Assembly: GCF_030816295.1 (NCBI RefSeq)
Contig: NZ_JAUSXV010000001.1
Location: 868,001-932,000, forward strand
DNA: 64,000 bases
Direction: 5' to 3'
DNA from: Microbacterium natoriense
Lineage (GTDB): Bacteria; Actinomycetota; Actinomycetes; Actinomycetales; Microbacteriaceae
The stretch's first letter is position 1, and every line of letters begins with the position of its first letter. The position numbers were made by a program, and so were the translations under genes. Shown here in pieces: positions 1 to 9,164 of this stretch. The notes beneath the pieces were generated by a model. It saw nothing but the letters and a program-made list of their open reading frames with translations, was not told the origin of the DNA and did not search any database.

Positions 1-276
1 GGCGACGGGGCCGTCGTCTTCGGAGCGCACGACGATCCCCGGAAGCTTCTGTGTGTTGCCCGCGTCGCTGATCGTGCGATTGGGCGCGTCGGACAGCTGC
101 GCGACCAGGTCGCCGTTCTCGTCGATGGACAGATCGAGGCGCGCGCGGAACGGCGGTCGCCCTGCCGTCAGCGTCTGCCGAGCGGCGGCCGCGGCTCCCG
201 GGAACCTTCCCGATTCGGCCAGGCGCGCAAGCAGATAGGAGGGGATGATTCCGGGGGATCCTGCGTGGCTGCTCAT
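1..276 (-). CDS. M4-family (protealysin-like) metallopeptidase, N-terminal part
   Basis: The ATG is at 276 on the minus strand and the frame stays open to the left edge, so only the first 92 codons are visible. Residues 8-16 (PGIIPSYLL) match the short propeptide motif of protealysin-type M4 peptidases. The later stretch TISDAGNTQKLPGIVVRSE matches the segment that precedes the thermolysin-fold catalytic domain. The HExxH zinc site lies outside the window. Members with this short propeptide usually lack a classical signal peptide, and none is visible here. In known genomes such genes are often followed by the M4 inhibitor emfourin; that would lie beyond the left edge and cannot be checked. 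The gene is divergent from the zinc lipoprotein genes. Confidence 0.75.
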   Translation of the reverse strand, partial: MSSHAGSPGIIPSYLLARLAESGRFPGAAAAARQTLTAGRPPFRARLDLSIDENGDLVAQLSDAPNRTISDAGNTQKLPGIVVRSEDDGPVA

Positions 277-387
277 GCCTCGACGATACGCCGGGCCGCC
301 GACGTTCGCGCCTGCGGCCACGCGGGCATCCCTCGACGGGCAGCGACCTCAGAGCCCGGCGAAAGAGGCGAAGAACATGCTTCTGAT

Positions 388-416
388 TTGATATTGAGAA
401 TCGTTATCAATAAAGT
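388..416 (+). promoter_or_regulatory. Promoter with embedded Zur-like zinc box
   Basis: TTGATA (388-393) and TAAAGT (411-416) are separated by 17 nt, a good -35/-10 pair. The spacer holds TGAGAATCGTTATCA (395-409), which matches the actinobacterial Zur consensus TGAnAATnATTnTCA at all but one position. The GTG of the downstream gene begins 8 nt after the -10 element and has no Shine-Dalgarno, so transcription probably starts at the start codon (leaderless). A repressor bound here would block RNA polymerase directly, so the zinc lipoprotein genes should be expressed when zinc is scarce. Confidence 0.75.
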
Positions 417-424
417 GGCGTCCT

Positions 425-1606
425 GTGACCACGACCTTCCGCCGCCGCGCCGCGGCGCTCCTCGCGACCACGTTCCTCGCCTGCGCCGTGGTCGGGTGCG
501 CGGCATCCGAAAGGCCGGAGATCGCCGCGACCGCACTCGACGGCGACGGCGTTGACGGCGGCGGAGCGGCAGAGGTCGCCGAGCCGGCGCGAGCGCTGAT
601 CATCGCGGACGAGCGCGGCGGGCTCACCCTCCTCGACCTCGCCACCGAAGATAGCCAGGTCATCGCCGAAGCGCAGTCCGAGCGGGTCGCAGACGTCGAG
701 GGGACCGGACGCTTCATCTACGTCGTGCGCGAGGGCGCCGTCGAGGTCGTCGACTCGGGGCGGTGGACCATGCCGCACGGCGATCATTCGCACTACTTCC
801 GCGGTGAACCGCGAACCGTCGGGGCGGTCGACGGCGACGGTCAGGCGCTCATCGGGGTCGGTGCGGATGCGACCGTCATCCGCTTCGAGGACGAGGCGGC
901 CGTCCTCGAGCACGAGCCGCTGGGCGAGGGCGCCGTCGATCCGGCACGCTCCGCGATCGACGGCGGGGGACCGGCGATCGTCGTCGCCGGTCACCTTCTC
1001 ACCGCGACGGATGCCGGAATCGCAGGGGTCGACGCCTCCACTGTTCCGTGCCAGGCGGCGAGCGACGTCGACCTCACGCGCGTCGGGACGGTGTTCGCGT
1101 GCGCCGAAGGCGCCGTGCTCGTCAGCCGCGAGGTCGACGGCACGGTGTCATCCGAGTCGATCCCCTACCCGGCAGGCGTCGCCGCCCCTGCGCTCACGCT
1201 GTCAGGGAGACCCGACCGGCCCGATCTCGCCGGCGTCTCGGTCGATGGCGGCGCCTGGCTGCTCGATGTGCGCGAGCGCGCCTGGACTCTTCTCCCCTCG
1301 GACGTGCCCCTCGTCGACGCTGCCGCGATCGGCGACGATGACGCGCGCACCGCCGTGATCGCATCCGACGGGTCCGTGCGGATTCTCGCCGCCGACGGGG
1401 CCGTGCTCGCCCGCACCGATCCGCTCCTCGCCGATGCCCTCGCGGACCCCGCGCTGAGCGAGCGGCTGCAGCTGCTCGTCGACGGCGATCACGCCTACGT
1501 CTCCGATCCCGCCACGGGGTCCGTGCACGAGATCGACCTCGACGACGGCTTGGTCACCCGCACGTTCGCTGACCTGCACCCCTGGGCCGTCGAGCTCGTC
1601 GGCTGA
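425..1606 (+). CDS. AztD-like zinc-binding lipoprotein (first copy)
   Basis: A 393-residue secreted lipoprotein with a GTG start and a signal peptide ending in the lipobox VVGC, so Cys25 would be lipidated. The body is a repetitive beta-propeller-like sequence related to AztD, the extracytoplasmic zinc chaperone of the AztABC importer. A His cluster at residues 118-123 (MPHGDHSHYF, His118/121/123) is the probable metal site, and a Cys pair further on (VPCQAAS and VFACAEG) corresponds to the conserved Cys pair of the family. The Zur-like promoter immediately upstream supports a zinc role. It precedes a second paralog by 57 nt. No aztABC transporter genes are adjacent. It is more divergent from typical AztD than the next gene, so a different metal-related role is possible. 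Confidence 0.7.
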   Translation: MTTTFRRRAAALLATTFLACAVVGCAASERPEIAATALDGDGVDGGGAAEVAEPARALIIADERGGLTLLDLATEDSQVIAEAQSERVADVEGTGRFIYVVREGAVEVVDSGRWTMPHGDHSHYFRGEPRTVGAVDGDGQALIGVGADATVIRFEDEAAVLEHEPLGEGAVDPARSAIDGGGPAIVVAGHLLTATDAGIAGVDASTVPCQAASDVDLTRVGTVFACAEGAVLVSREVDGTVSSESIPYPAGVAAPALTLSGRPDRPDLAGVSVDGGAWLLDVRERAWTLLPSDVPLVDAAAIGDDDARTAVIASDGSVRILAADGAVLARTDPLLADALADPALSERLQLLVDGDHAYVSDPATGSVHEIDLDDGLVTRTFADLHPWAVELVG

Positions 1607-1663
1607 CGGACACACGCAGCCCCAGAAGCATCCCCGAAAGCACCAAGAGAAAGAGAGAACATC

Positions 1664-2875
1664 ATGTTCCGTCCTGTCCGACATCGTCTCGCGGCCGGCG
1701 CCGGCGTCGCGCTCGCTGCGGTGACCCTCGCAGGATGCGCGGGCGCCAGCGCCCCGGCATCCGCGCCCGCCCCTGAATCCGAGAGCGCCGCCCTCGATGG
1801 CGGCACTCGAGTCGCGATCGCCTACGACGGCGGAGTCCTCGTGCTCGACGGCGAGACCCTCGAGCCGGTGGGCGAGGCCGACCTGCCCGGCTACCTCCGC
1901 GTGAGCACTGCGGGCGACGCCGACGGACACGTCTTCGTCACCACCGACGGCGGATTCCACGTGCTCGACACGGGTATCGCGTCGGGAGAGGTCGCGTTCA
2001 CCGGCGAGGTTTTCGACGCTGCGACGCCCGGACACGTCACCCCCCACGCCGGGCGCACCGCGCTCTTCGACGACGCCACCGGCGACGTGCGCATCTTCGA
2101 CACCGACGCGATCGGCACCGGCGAACTCCCCCCGTTCGACACACTGTCCTCTGACGCAGCGCATCACGGTGTCGCGATCGAGCTGTCCGACGGCACCAGC
2201 CTGTCGACCATCGGCACCTCCGAGTCGCGCAGCGGTGTGCGCCACCTCGACGCCGACGGCACCGAGGTCGCGCGCAACGAGACCTGCCCCGCCGTGCACG
2301 GCGAGGGCGCGGTGAAGGACGAGGCCGTCGTGTTCGGCTGCGAAGACGGCGTGCTGCTGTTCTCGGACGGAGCGTTCACCAAGCTCGACGCCCCCGACGA
2401 GTTCGGCCGCACCGGCAACGCCTACGTGACCGACACGAGCCCCATCGCGGTCGGCGACTACAAGACCGACCCCGACGCCGAGGGCTACCTGCTCTCAGCG
2501 CTGACGCTCGTCGACACCGAGGCGCAGACCCTGTCGGTCGTCCAGCTCCCCGAGGGCGTCGAGTACACCTGGCGCGGAGTCGGCCGCGACGAGCACGACG
2601 GCATCGTGCTGCTCAGCGCCGACGGTTCGCTGTACTCGCTCGACGAGACCGGCGCCGTGCAGGATTCCTGGCCTGTCATCGAGCCGTGGGAGAGCCCGGT
2701 GGAGTGGCAGAACCCGCACCCTGGGCTGAAGGTCGTCGGCGACATCGCGTACGTGAGCGAGCCGGCGGCGAACAGCATCCACGCCGTCGACCTGCACTCC
2801 GGCGAGATCATCGCCTCGCAGGAGCTCGACGAGGTGCCCGGCGAGTTCGTCGTGGTCGGAGCGGTCGAGCACTGA
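1664..2875 (+). CDS. aztD: Zinc metallochaperone AztD
   Basis: A 403-residue lipoprotein with an ATG start after a GAGAG-type ribosome site. The lipobox is LAGC with Cys25. The sequence shows AztD hallmarks: the GHVTPHAGRTALFDDATGD segment, ETCPAVHGEG and VVFGCEDGVLLF with a Cys pair, and a C-terminal VSEPAANSIHAVDL repeat of a propeller blade. AztD hands zinc to the AztC solute-binding protein outside the membrane. It lies 57 nt after its paralog and probably shares the Zur-controlled promoter. Two tandem AztD-like genes without aztABC suggest they supply a zinc importer encoded elsewhere. Confidence 0.82.
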   Translation: MFRPVRHRLAAGAGVALAAVTLAGCAGASAPASAPAPESESAALDGGTRVAIAYDGGVLVLDGETLEPVGEADLPGYLRVSTAGDADGHVFVTTDGGFHVLDTGIASGEVAFTGEVFDAATPGHVTPHAGRTALFDDATGDVRIFDTDAIGTGELPPFDTLSSDAAHHGVAIELSDGTSLSTIGTSESRSGVRHLDADGTEVARNETCPAVHGEGAVKDEAVVFGCEDGVLLFSDGAFTKLDAPDEFGRTGNAYVTDTSPIAVGDYKTDPDAEGYLLSALTLVDTEAQTLSVVQLPEGVEYTWRGVGRDEHDGIVLLSADGSLYSLDETGAVQDSWPVIEPWESPVEWQNPHPGLKVVGDIAYVSEPAANSIHAVDLHSGEIIASQELDEVPGEFVVVGAVEH

Positions 2876-2946
2876 GGTGAGCGCATGAGGCGGGTCCGGT
2901 TCCCCCGGGCCCGTCTTCGGCGTGCCGGGGGCGCTGCTCGCCGAGC

Positions 2947-3092
2947 ATTCCGGTCGCAGTTCGTGCCGGGTGGGCGGCTGCGCGCGGCGTTCCGGTCGCA
3001 CTTGGTGCCGCCGGAATCGATCCGAGGCGGCACGAATCGCGACCGGAAGCGAACGACGGATTCCGGAGGCAGCGCGAACTGCAACCGGAACG
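2947..3092. repeat. Nested inverted repeat of four about 22-bp half elements
   Basis: Four copies of a half element beginning TTCCGGTCGCA and ending near GTGCC lie here: two forward (about 2948-2968 and 2990-3012) and two reversed (3026-3048 and 3072-3092). The inner pair can form a long stem and the outer pair encloses it. The element sits between the converging 3' ends of aztD and the next minus-strand gene, so it could end transcription from both sides, although no T-run follows. Confidence 0.7.
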
Positions 3093-3145
3093 GGACGGCG
3101 GATGCTCGGGCGGGAGCCTGCGGCCGGCCGCGGATGCGGCCCGGG

Positions 3146-3583
3146 TCAGTCATACTCGACACCGACCACGGTCGTGCGGACTCCGCCCGACTCGTATTGC
3201 ACCGGCATCCCGGGGTGGGCGACCGAGAACCAGAAGGTGCCGTCCTCGGTGTCGTAGCGAAGGCACTCGACCTCGCCGAGCGGGATCGACAGGGTCTCGC
3301 TCGAGACCGAGGTCGTCTCGGCGTCGAACGCTGCGTGCTGCTGCAGCTCGAGCCAGGTCACCTGGTTCGCCGACAGGTCGGATCGGTCGTCGTTCGACCA
3401 GCGCTCGAGCGTGGCGCCCTCGGCATCCGTCTCGCTGAACCTGTTGTATCGGGACGATGCCGTTCCATCAGGGAGGTCGATGCGGATGCTGATGGTCTTG
3501 CCTCGTCCGGTCGCATCGCGGATCTCGGCTGCCGTGAACGGAGTCGGCAGAAGCCCCGGGCCGAGGATGTGCGGGTCGATCAT
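3146..3583 (-). CDS. Hypothetical protein
   Basis: A 145-residue acidic protein read from the ATG at 3583 (MIDPHILGPG); an in-frame GTG at 3598 would add five residues. A GGTGG lies about 12 nt before the ATG. No signal peptide or membrane segment is visible. It begins with a prediction of a short alpha/beta domain rich in Asp and Thr and ends in VVGVEYD. I do not recognise the family. It stands alone between the repeat element and the SDR gene, transcribed towards aztD. Confidence 0.6.
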   Translation of the reverse strand: MIDPHILGPGLLPTPFTAAEIRDATGRGKTISIRIDLPDGTASSRYNRFSETDAEGATLERWSNDDRSDLSANQVTWLELQQHAAFDAETTSVSSETLSIPLGEVECLRYDTEDGTFWFSVAHPGMPVQYESGGVRTTVVGVEYD

Positions 3584-3761
3584 GCGACCATTGTCCACCC
3601 GCGCCCGCGCGACGCTGCTCCCTGCATGTTCGGGAGGAGTTCTCGCGTTCGGGAGGAGGCGCGCGAGGCATTCCTCAGCCCGAGCGAGCGTTCGCCGCCC
3701 GAGCGCGTGCGTCAGGCGACGGCGCCTGCAGCCGACGCGGGCCGACCCTCAGGACTCTCGC

Positions 3762-3767
3762 GTAAAA
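3762..3767 (+). promoter_or_regulatory. -10 element of a probable leaderless promoter
   Basis: TAAAAT stands out in very GC-rich DNA and ends 8 nt before the ATG at 3776. There is no Shine-Dalgarno between them and no clear -35. This spacing is what leaderless actinobacterial transcripts show. Confidence 0.55.
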
Positions 3768-3775
3768 TCGGCGCA

Positions 3776-5314
3776 ATGACCGACACCGCACCCTTCGACG
3801 AGCTCAGAGGCCCAGAGGGGGCCGATCTGGGTGCCGGCGTCGACCCCGACGATCTCGCCACCACGCTGCGCGTCCTCTCCGAACTGCACGAGATCGACAA
3901 CGAGCATCCCGACTTCATCGCCGTCCGCCACGCCACCGCCGCGATGTTCAAGGCTGTCAAGCGCGTGCGTCGCAAGGAGATCCGCGACGCGATCGCCGAG
4001 GCGGACAAGGCCGTCGTCGCCCGCACGGCGACAGGGGCGCCCGACCGCATCGACGACGAGACCCGCGGGAACGACCTCGCCTCGAGCGTCGTCGACGCAC
4101 CGATCGCGGGCGAGCTGATCAAACCGCGCAACTGCTACATCTGCAAGCAGCCGTACACGCTCGTCGACGCGTTCTACCACCAGCTCTGCCCCGACTGCGC
4201 CCGGTTCAGCCATGGCAAGCGCAACGCCCGCACCGACCTCACCGGCAAGCGCGCCCTGCTCACGGGCGGCCGCGCGAAGATCGGCATGCACATCGCGCTC
4301 CGCCTGCTCCGTGACGGCGCGCACACCACGATCACGACGCGCTTCCCACGGGATGCCGTCCGCCGTTTCTCGGCGCTGCCCGACTCGGGCGACTGGCTGC
4401 ACCGCCTCCGCGTGGTCGGCATCGACCTGCGGGACCCTGCGCAGGTGATCGGCCTCGCCGACTCCGTCGCGGCCCAGGGGCCGCTCGACATCCTCATCAA
4501 CAACGCCGCGCAGACCGTTCGGCGCTCGCCGGGTGCGTACTCGCTGCTGGCGGATGCTGAGCTGCAGCCGCTACCCGACGGACCGCTGCCCGAGATGGAG
4601 ACCTTCGGGCACACGAACGACCAGCATCCGCAGGCGCTGCAGGCGTCGGTCGACGCGCATCCGCTGCTGTCGGTCGCAGCCCTCGGCGGCACGGTCGCCG
4701 AGCAGGGTGGGCAGGCGCTCACGGCCGAAGACCTCGCCCGGCTCGCCATGGCACCGGGGTCGTCGTCGCTCGAGAAGCACGCCGACGGCACTGCGATCGA
4801 CGCCGGAGGTCTCGTGCCCGACGTCAACCGCGTGAACAGTTGGGTGCAATCGGTCGACCAGGTCGACCCGCTCGAGATGCTCGAGGTGCAGCTGTGCAAC
4901 ACCACGGCTCCCTTCCTGCTCATCAGCCGCTTGCGTCCGTCGATGGCGGCATCCGCATCGCACCGCAAGTACGTGGTCAACGTCTCGGCGATGGAGGGGC
5001 AGTTCTCCCGCCGGTACAAGGGCCCCGGCCACCCGCACACGAACATGGCGAAGGCCGCGCTGAACATGCTCACGCGCACCAGCGCCGGCGAGATGCTCGA
5101 GACCGACGGCATCCTGATGACCGCCGTCGACACCGGCTGGATCACCGACGAGCGTCCGCACTTCACCAAAGTGCGCTTGGCCGAGGAGGGTTTCCACGCC
5201 CCGCTCGACCTCGTCGACGGCGCAGCCCGCGTGTACGACCCGATCGTGCGCGGCGAGGCCGGCGAAGACGTGCACGGTGTGTTCCTGAAGGACTACGAGC
5301 CCAGCCCCTGGTGA
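3776..5314 (+). CDS. SDR-family oxidoreductase with N-terminal zinc-ribbon region
   Basis: A 512-residue protein. The first 110 residues are helical and charged, followed by a CxxC-x14-CxxC pair (CYIC and CPDC) that looks like a zinc ribbon. The Rossmann fold then starts with LLTGGRAKIGMHIALRLL, followed by ILINNAAQT, the usual cofactor-side motif. The catalytic Ser is in NVSAMEG, but the usual YxxxK reads TNMAK, so Thr replaces the catalytic Tyr. A longer insertion (about residues 255-345) separates the NNAA motif from the Ser. The substrate is unknown. The start was chosen at 3776 because of the -10 element 8 nt upstream; the open frame further upstream crosses the repeat element and is not plausible as coding. 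Confidence 0.75.
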   Translation: MTDTAPFDELRGPEGADLGAGVDPDDLATTLRVLSELHEIDNEHPDFIAVRHATAAMFKAVKRVRRKEIRDAIAEADKAVVARTATGAPDRIDDETRGNDLASSVVDAPIAGELIKPRNCYICKQPYTLVDAFYHQLCPDCARFSHGKRNARTDLTGKRALLTGGRAKIGMHIALRLLRDGAHTTITTRFPRDAVRRFSALPDSGDWLHRLRVVGIDLRDPAQVIGLADSVAAQGPLDILINNAAQTVRRSPGAYSLLADAELQPLPDGPLPEMETFGHTNDQHPQALQASVDAHPLLSVAALGGTVAEQGGQALTAEDLARLAMAPGSSSLEKHADGTAIDAGGLVPDVNRVNSWVQSVDQVDPLEMLEVQLCNTTAPFLLISRLRPSMAASASHRKYVVNVSAMEGQFSRRYKGPGHPHTNMAKAALNMLTRTSAGEMLETDGILMTAVDTGWITDERPHFTKVRLAEEGFHAPLDLVDGAARVYDPIVRGEAGEDVHGVFLKDYEPSPW

Positions 5315-5362
5315 GTCCGGCCGTCTAACCGCGGCGCATCCGGCGGAGCATCCAGGGACGAA

Positions 5363-5860
5363 CTACGGATGCCGGGACTGCACGACGCGCACGGTCACTC
5401 CGGCGATCACGAGAAGCAGACCGGGGATCGCGAGGAGGACGGCGCCGACGACCGTGAAGAACGTCACCACCGGTCCGACCGTGAACCGGCCGTCCGTGAC
5501 GGGCCCGTTGCACGTGATCGTGCCGGGGCCGGCAACCCCCACCGAGAAGCTTCCCTGGGAGTCCCACGCCTCGGGCAGCACCAGGCCTTGCTGTGTCATG
5601 TCGGGCCTCAGCTGCAGCACACCACCCCCGGGGAACGTGCCGGAACACTCGATCTCGCTCCACTGATCGGAGGGTGTGACGTAGATCGCGTGGTCGCCCT
5701 CCGTCAGCTCGACGGTGAGATCCTCGCCGAAGGCGGCGGGCGGCGCGAGCCGGAATCCCGGGCTGAACGCGATCGCGGCGGCGCTGAGCAGGACGAGCGC
5801 GCCGAGCGCGAGCAGAATCCACCAGGCGCGGCGTGGTCGTCGTGCCCGGGGGATCGTCAT
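5363..5860 (-). CDS. Small two-TM membrane protein
   Basis: A 165-residue protein with a basic N-terminus, a first membrane helix at about 13-32 (WWILLALGALVLLSAAAIAF) and a second near the C-terminus at about 132-160. The segment between them would lie outside and contains two Cys that could pair (IECSGTF and ITCNGPV). Its start overlaps the stop of the HxlR gene by 4 nt (5857-5860), so the two are co-transcribed. I do not recognise the family. Confidence 0.75.
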   Translation of the reverse strand: MTIPRARRPRRAWWILLALGALVLLSAAAIAFSPGFRLAPPAAFGEDLTVELTEGDHAIYVTPSDQWSEIECSGTFPGGGVLQLRPDMTQQGLVLPEAWDSQGSFSVGVAGPGTITCNGPVTDGRFTVGPVVTFFTVVGAVLLAIPGLLLVIAGVTVRVVQSRHP

Positions 5861-6195
5861 CGCGCGCGGATCTCGAGGTTTTCGGCGGCCCAGGTGCCGA
5901 GCTGGTCGAGGATCGGCAGCAGCCCCCGGCCGCTCGCCGTGAGGGAGTAGGAGACCGCGACAGGAGGCCCGGCGTCGACCGTGCGGACCACGAGTCCGGT
6001 ATCAGCGAGCTCGGCGAGCCGATCGGACAGCACGGTGTCGCTGATTCCGGCGACCGCGCGGCGCAGCGCGACGAAGGTCGAAGGGCCTCCGCCGAGCGAC
6101 GAGATGATCATGCCGTTCCAGCGTTTGCCGAGCACGCTGAAGGCGAGTGTGACTGCGGCGTCGCACACATGCACTTCTTCGTCGATCTCGGCCAT
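5857..6195 (-). CDS. HxlR-family transcriptional regulator
   Basis: A 112-residue winged-helix protein. The features are a Cys near the N-terminus (VHVCDAAV), the family motif LGKRWNGMII, the recognition region SDTVLSDRLAELADTGLVVR and the wing ending in YSLTASGRGLLPIL. HxlR regulators usually sense electrophiles or quinones through such a Cys. It is divergent from the azoreductase-like gene (75 nt between starts), the common arrangement in which the regulator controls the reductase. Confidence 0.9.
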   Translation of the reverse strand: MAEIDEEVHVCDAAVTLAFSVLGKRWNGMIISSLGGGPSTFVALRRAVAGISDTVLSDRLAELADTGLVVRTVDAGPPVAVSYSLTASGRGLLPILDQLGTWAAENLEIRAR

Positions 6196-6270
6196 GCCTC
6201 CATCCTACCTGTGCTACGTTAACCGCTGTTGCTAAGAAAAACAGAGCGACTACGAAATCGAAAGGTTGAC

Positions 6271-6927
6271 ATGACCCTGTTCCGCCTGGATGCCAGCATC
6301 CTTCCCGCGTCGTCCGCCAGCCGCGCACTCGCCGACCTCGTCGAGGCCGAGTGGACGGCATCCCACCCCGACTCGACCGTCACCCGCCGCGACCTCGCCG
6401 CCGACCCGGTGCCGGCCACGACATGGGCGGATGCCGTCACCGGAGGCTTCGTCGAGGCCGAGCACCGCACGCCCGCGCAGAACGATGCGCGAGCCCTCGC
6501 GACCGCCTTCGCGGATGAGCTCATCGGCGCAGACGCCCTGCTGTTCGCCGTGCCGCTCTACAACTACGGCGTCTCGCAGCACTTCAAGACCTGGTTCGAC
6601 CTCGCCTACACCGACCCGCGCATCGACCCGAGCGGCACCGCCCTCCGTGGCAAGCCCGCGACGCTGGTGACCGTGCTCGGCGGCAACTACGCCCCGGGCA
6701 CGCCCAAGGAGGGCTGGGATCATTCGACCGGGTGGCTCCGCCGCGTCCTCGAAGACGTCTGGGGGCTCGACCTGCGCGTCGTGCAGCGCCCGTTCACACT
6801 GGTGGGCGTGAACCCGGCTCTCGATGCCTTCACCGACACCGCACAGGAACTCAAGGCTGCCGCCGAGAACGACGCCGTCGCCTACGGGCGCGAGATCGCG
6901 GCCCTGCGCGGTTCGCAGGTGGCCTGA
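6271..6927 (+). CDS. azoR: FMN-dependent NADH-azoreductase / quinone reductase
   Basis: A 218-residue flavodoxin-fold enzyme. The N-terminal FRLDASILPASSASRALAD is the phosphate-binding region of FMN, and VPLYNYGVSQHFKTWFDL is the typical AzoR flavin-contact motif. VTVLGGNYAPGT corresponds to the second flavin loop. The family reduces quinones and azo compounds with NADH. The ATG at 6271 was chosen because GAAAGG lies 8 nt upstream. The divergent HxlR regulator probably controls it. Confidence 0.85.
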   Translation: MTLFRLDASILPASSASRALADLVEAEWTASHPDSTVTRRDLAADPVPATTWADAVTGGFVEAEHRTPAQNDARALATAFADELIGADALLFAVPLYNYGVSQHFKTWFDLAYTDPRIDPSGTALRGKPATLVTVLGGNYAPGTPKEGWDHSTGWLRRVLEDVWGLDLRVVQRPFTLVGVNPALDAFTDTAQELKAAAENDAVAYGREIAALRGSQVA

Positions 6928-6949
6928 CCTCAGCGGGGCACGGTGCGCC

Positions 6950-7372
6950 TCAGTTGATGATCTCGGCGTGCTCGTCGTCGCGGATCGCGGCCAGCCGATC
7001 GCGCCACGTCTGCAGCGCCTCCGGCGTGAGGCGGGTCCAGTCGGTGACCTCCTCGACGATGCGCAGAGGGTCGGCGCTGCGATACGACCGGGTGGGATTA
7101 CCGGGGAACTTCTTGTCGGTCACGTTCGGATCGTTCTCGAACGGACCGGTCGGCTCCACGAGATACACCCGGGGTTCACCGTCGCCGGCGGCCAGTTCGG
7201 CCGCGAGCCCCGCGCCATCGCGCAGAGCCGTGAAGTAGATGTGGTTCATGACGACCTCGGGCCGGTAGTTCGACCGGAAGCCCGCTGTCAGCAGGTCGCC
7301 CGGTGCGAGTTCGGCCTTCGTGCCGTGGAAGAACGGTCCTTCGTCCAGTGCATCATCCAGTGCATCGCTCAC
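6950..7372 (-). CDS. arr: NAD+--rifampin ADP-ribosyltransferase (Arr)
   Basis: A 140-residue protein that covers the whole Arr family. The signature EPTGPFENDPNVTDKKFPGN is intact. By offset to Mycobacterium smegmatis Arr (His19, Tyr49, Asp84), the catalytic-site residues correspond to His16 (FFHGTK), Tyr46 (HIYFTA) and Asp81. Arr transfers ADP-ribose to the 23-hydroxyl of rifampin and inactivates it. The start is a GTG at 7372, 9 nt after the vanS stop, with no strong ribosome site. The position makes it the third gene of a vanR-vanS-arr transcript. Substrate range has to be inferred from the family. Confidence 0.92.
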   Translation of the reverse strand: MSDALDDALDEGPFFHGTKAELAPGDLLTAGFRSNYRPEVVMNHIYFTALRDGAGLAAELAAGDGEPRVYLVEPTGPFENDPNVTDKKFPGNPTRSYRSADPLRIVEEVTDWTRLTPEALQTWRDRLAAIRDDEHAEIIN

Positions 7373-7381
7373 CGCGACAGC

Positions 7382-8492
7382 CTAGGCCGAGGCGGCGGGC
7401 GCGTACAGACCCGGGTGCGGATGCGGCAGCCACACCGTGACGTTGAGACCGCCGCCGACCCGGGGTGTGAGCACGAGCGACCCCTCGTGCGCCTGCGCGA
7501 TGCGCTGCACGATCGCGAGGCCCAGCCCGGCGCCGGCGTGGTCGTCGTCGTGGGTGCGGGCGACACCCCGCTGGAAGGGCTCGGCGAGGGTGGCGACGAG
7601 CGCGGGGGAGAGCGTGGGGCCGGTGTTCTCGACCACGACCGCCACGGCCTGATCGAGGGAGTGGGTGCGCACCGTCACGGCGCCGCTCTCGGACACGTTG
7701 TGCACGATCGCGTTGTGCACGAGGTTGGTGATCAACTGCTGGAGCAGTGACGCGTTGCCGACCGCGTGAGCCGCGTCTCCGCCGACGTCGATCGTCACCG
7801 CCCGCTTGTCGGCGAGCGGGAGCAGGGACTCCACGGCCTCCTCCGCGAGCAGAGACAGGTCGACGCTCTCGCGCGTGAACGCCCTGCGATCGGCGCGGCT
7901 GAGCAGCAGCAGCGCCTCGGTGAGCTCGATCGCCCGGGCGTTCACCTCCTGCAGGCGGTCGATCAGCGCGTCCACGTCGCGCTCGGGATCGACGCGGGCG
8001 ACCTCGAGCACGGTCTGCGAGATGGCCAGGGGCGTGCGCAGCTCGTGCGAGGCGTTCGCCGCGAAGCGCTGCTGCTCGGCCATGTTCTGCTCGAGCTGGT
8101 CGAGCATCGAGTCGAACACGTCGGCGAGGTCGCGGAACTCGTCGCGTGGTCCCTCCAGCGCGACGCGGTGCGAGAGCGAACCCTGGGCGGCGAGCTGGGC
8201 GGCGTAGCCGATGCGGTTGAGCGGCGCCAGCATCCGCCCCGCGAGCCACCATCCGCCCGCCCAGCCGATGACGATGAGCACGATCAGCACCATGGCCGCC
8301 ACGGGTCCGAACGCCCGCAACAGGTCGGAGCGATTGGGGATGAACGTGTCGGGGAGGAGCTGAGGGATCTGGACGTCGGGCACGTAGCGCAACAGGAAGA
8401 AGCCGACCACCGCGAGAAGCAGCACTCCCGACACCACCACGATGCCCGCATAGCTCAGGGTGAGCTTCATGCGTGCGGTCATGCCGCGGCGC

Positions 8493-8500
<8 letters not shown>
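7382..8500 (-). CDS. vanS: VanS-like sensor histidine kinase
   Basis: A kinase of about 372 residues with two membrane helices (KLTLSYAGIVVVSGVLLLAV and the pair-member around AAMVLIVLIVIGWAGGWWLA), a HAMP linker, the H-box NASHELRTPLAIS, the N-box TNLVHNAIVHN and the G-box GAGLGLAIVQRI. The extracellular loop is only about 35 residues, as in VanS kinases of actinomycetes. I chose the ATG at 8500, which overlaps the vanR stop by 8 nt with GGAG 10 nt upstream; in-frame ATGs at 8506 and 8530 are possible. It should phosphorylate the VanR-like regulator. The VanS name rests on neighbourhood and architecture. Confidence 0.82.

Positions 8501-9164
<664 letters not shown>

Noticed and set aside
2885..3775. 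Upstream extension of the SDR gene
   Set aside because: The extension runs through the nested inverted repeat and antisense through a separate gene; the TAAAAT element and ATG at 3776 fit better.
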